From positions 458,942 to 522,941 of the forward strand of contig NC_049996.1 of NCBI RefSeq assembly GCF_000003815.2: DNA of 64,000 bases, read 5' to 3'. Shown here piece by piece: positions 63,950-64,000 of this stretch. The first letter of the stretch is position 1; each line of letters starts with the position of its first letter. The position numbers were made by a program, and so were the translations under genes. This DNA is from Branchiostoma floridae (taxonomy: Eukaryota; Chordata; Leptocardii; Amphioxiformes; Branchiostomatidae). A model generated the notes under the pieces. It was given only the letters and a program-made list of their open reading frames with translations, made no database searches and was not told the origin of the DNA.

Positions 63950-64000
63950 CTAGGTGAGAAACGGAAATATGATAATTGTTAGGCAATTGAGTCTGGGTTG

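Overview
The window reads as a draft-assembled invertebrate deuterostome genome, most likely a cephalochordate (amphioxus, Branchiostoma). This is an inference. It rests on chordate-like proteins split by GT-AG introns, a single intron-containing Frizzled of the vertebrate FZD1/2/7 type, AT-rich introns, many small DNA-transposon derivatives and tRNA-derived SINEs, and two N gaps (24488-24587 and 29583-30009). It is not bacterial: every recognisable gene needs splicing, and most long unspliced ORFs are meaningless.

Layout, left to right. (1) About 657-1050, minus: a probable first coding exon and promoter of a gene that leaves the window to the left. (2) 3190-22272, plus: a complete Frizzled-1/2/7 receptor in three exons with a 17-kb first intron, then a long 3' UTR. 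(3) 26535-32566: a nested mobile element. A small internally deleted mariner (34-bp terminal inverted repeats, TA target duplication) is split by a 5.4-kb foldback-type element. The arms of the foldback element are tandem 60-bp and 64-bp repeats in inverted orientation, and the element is bounded by a 7-8 bp target duplication. (4) 32932-36753, minus: LIPT2, mitochondrial octanoyltransferase, four exons. (5) 38316-44850 and 47110-49769, plus: two tandem diamine (spermidine/spermine) acetyltransferase genes with the same five-exon structure and the same intron phases. Their introns hold Tc1, hAT, Harbinger-type and SINE insertions. (6) 52419-54531, plus: an unrecognised three-exon gene for a small probably secreted protein, in a stretch unusually rich in the CRE palindrome TGACGTCA. 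(7) 56082-57250, minus: a 5'-truncated non-LTR retrotransposon. (8) 58157-63949, minus: the last ten exons (723 residues) of a polycystin-1-family protein whose 5' part lies beyond position 64000.

No operon-like logic links the genes. Frizzled is a Wnt receptor, LIPT2 starts mitochondrial lipoylation, the SAT pair controls polyamine acetylation, and the polycystin is a membrane receptor/channel-type protein. LIPT2 and the first SAT gene are divergent neighbours. The most unusual object is the foldback element with satellite arms, which resembles the FB (Drosophila) and TU (sea urchin) classes. Exon borders were set by hand from GT-AG sites, reading-phase continuity and family conservation.
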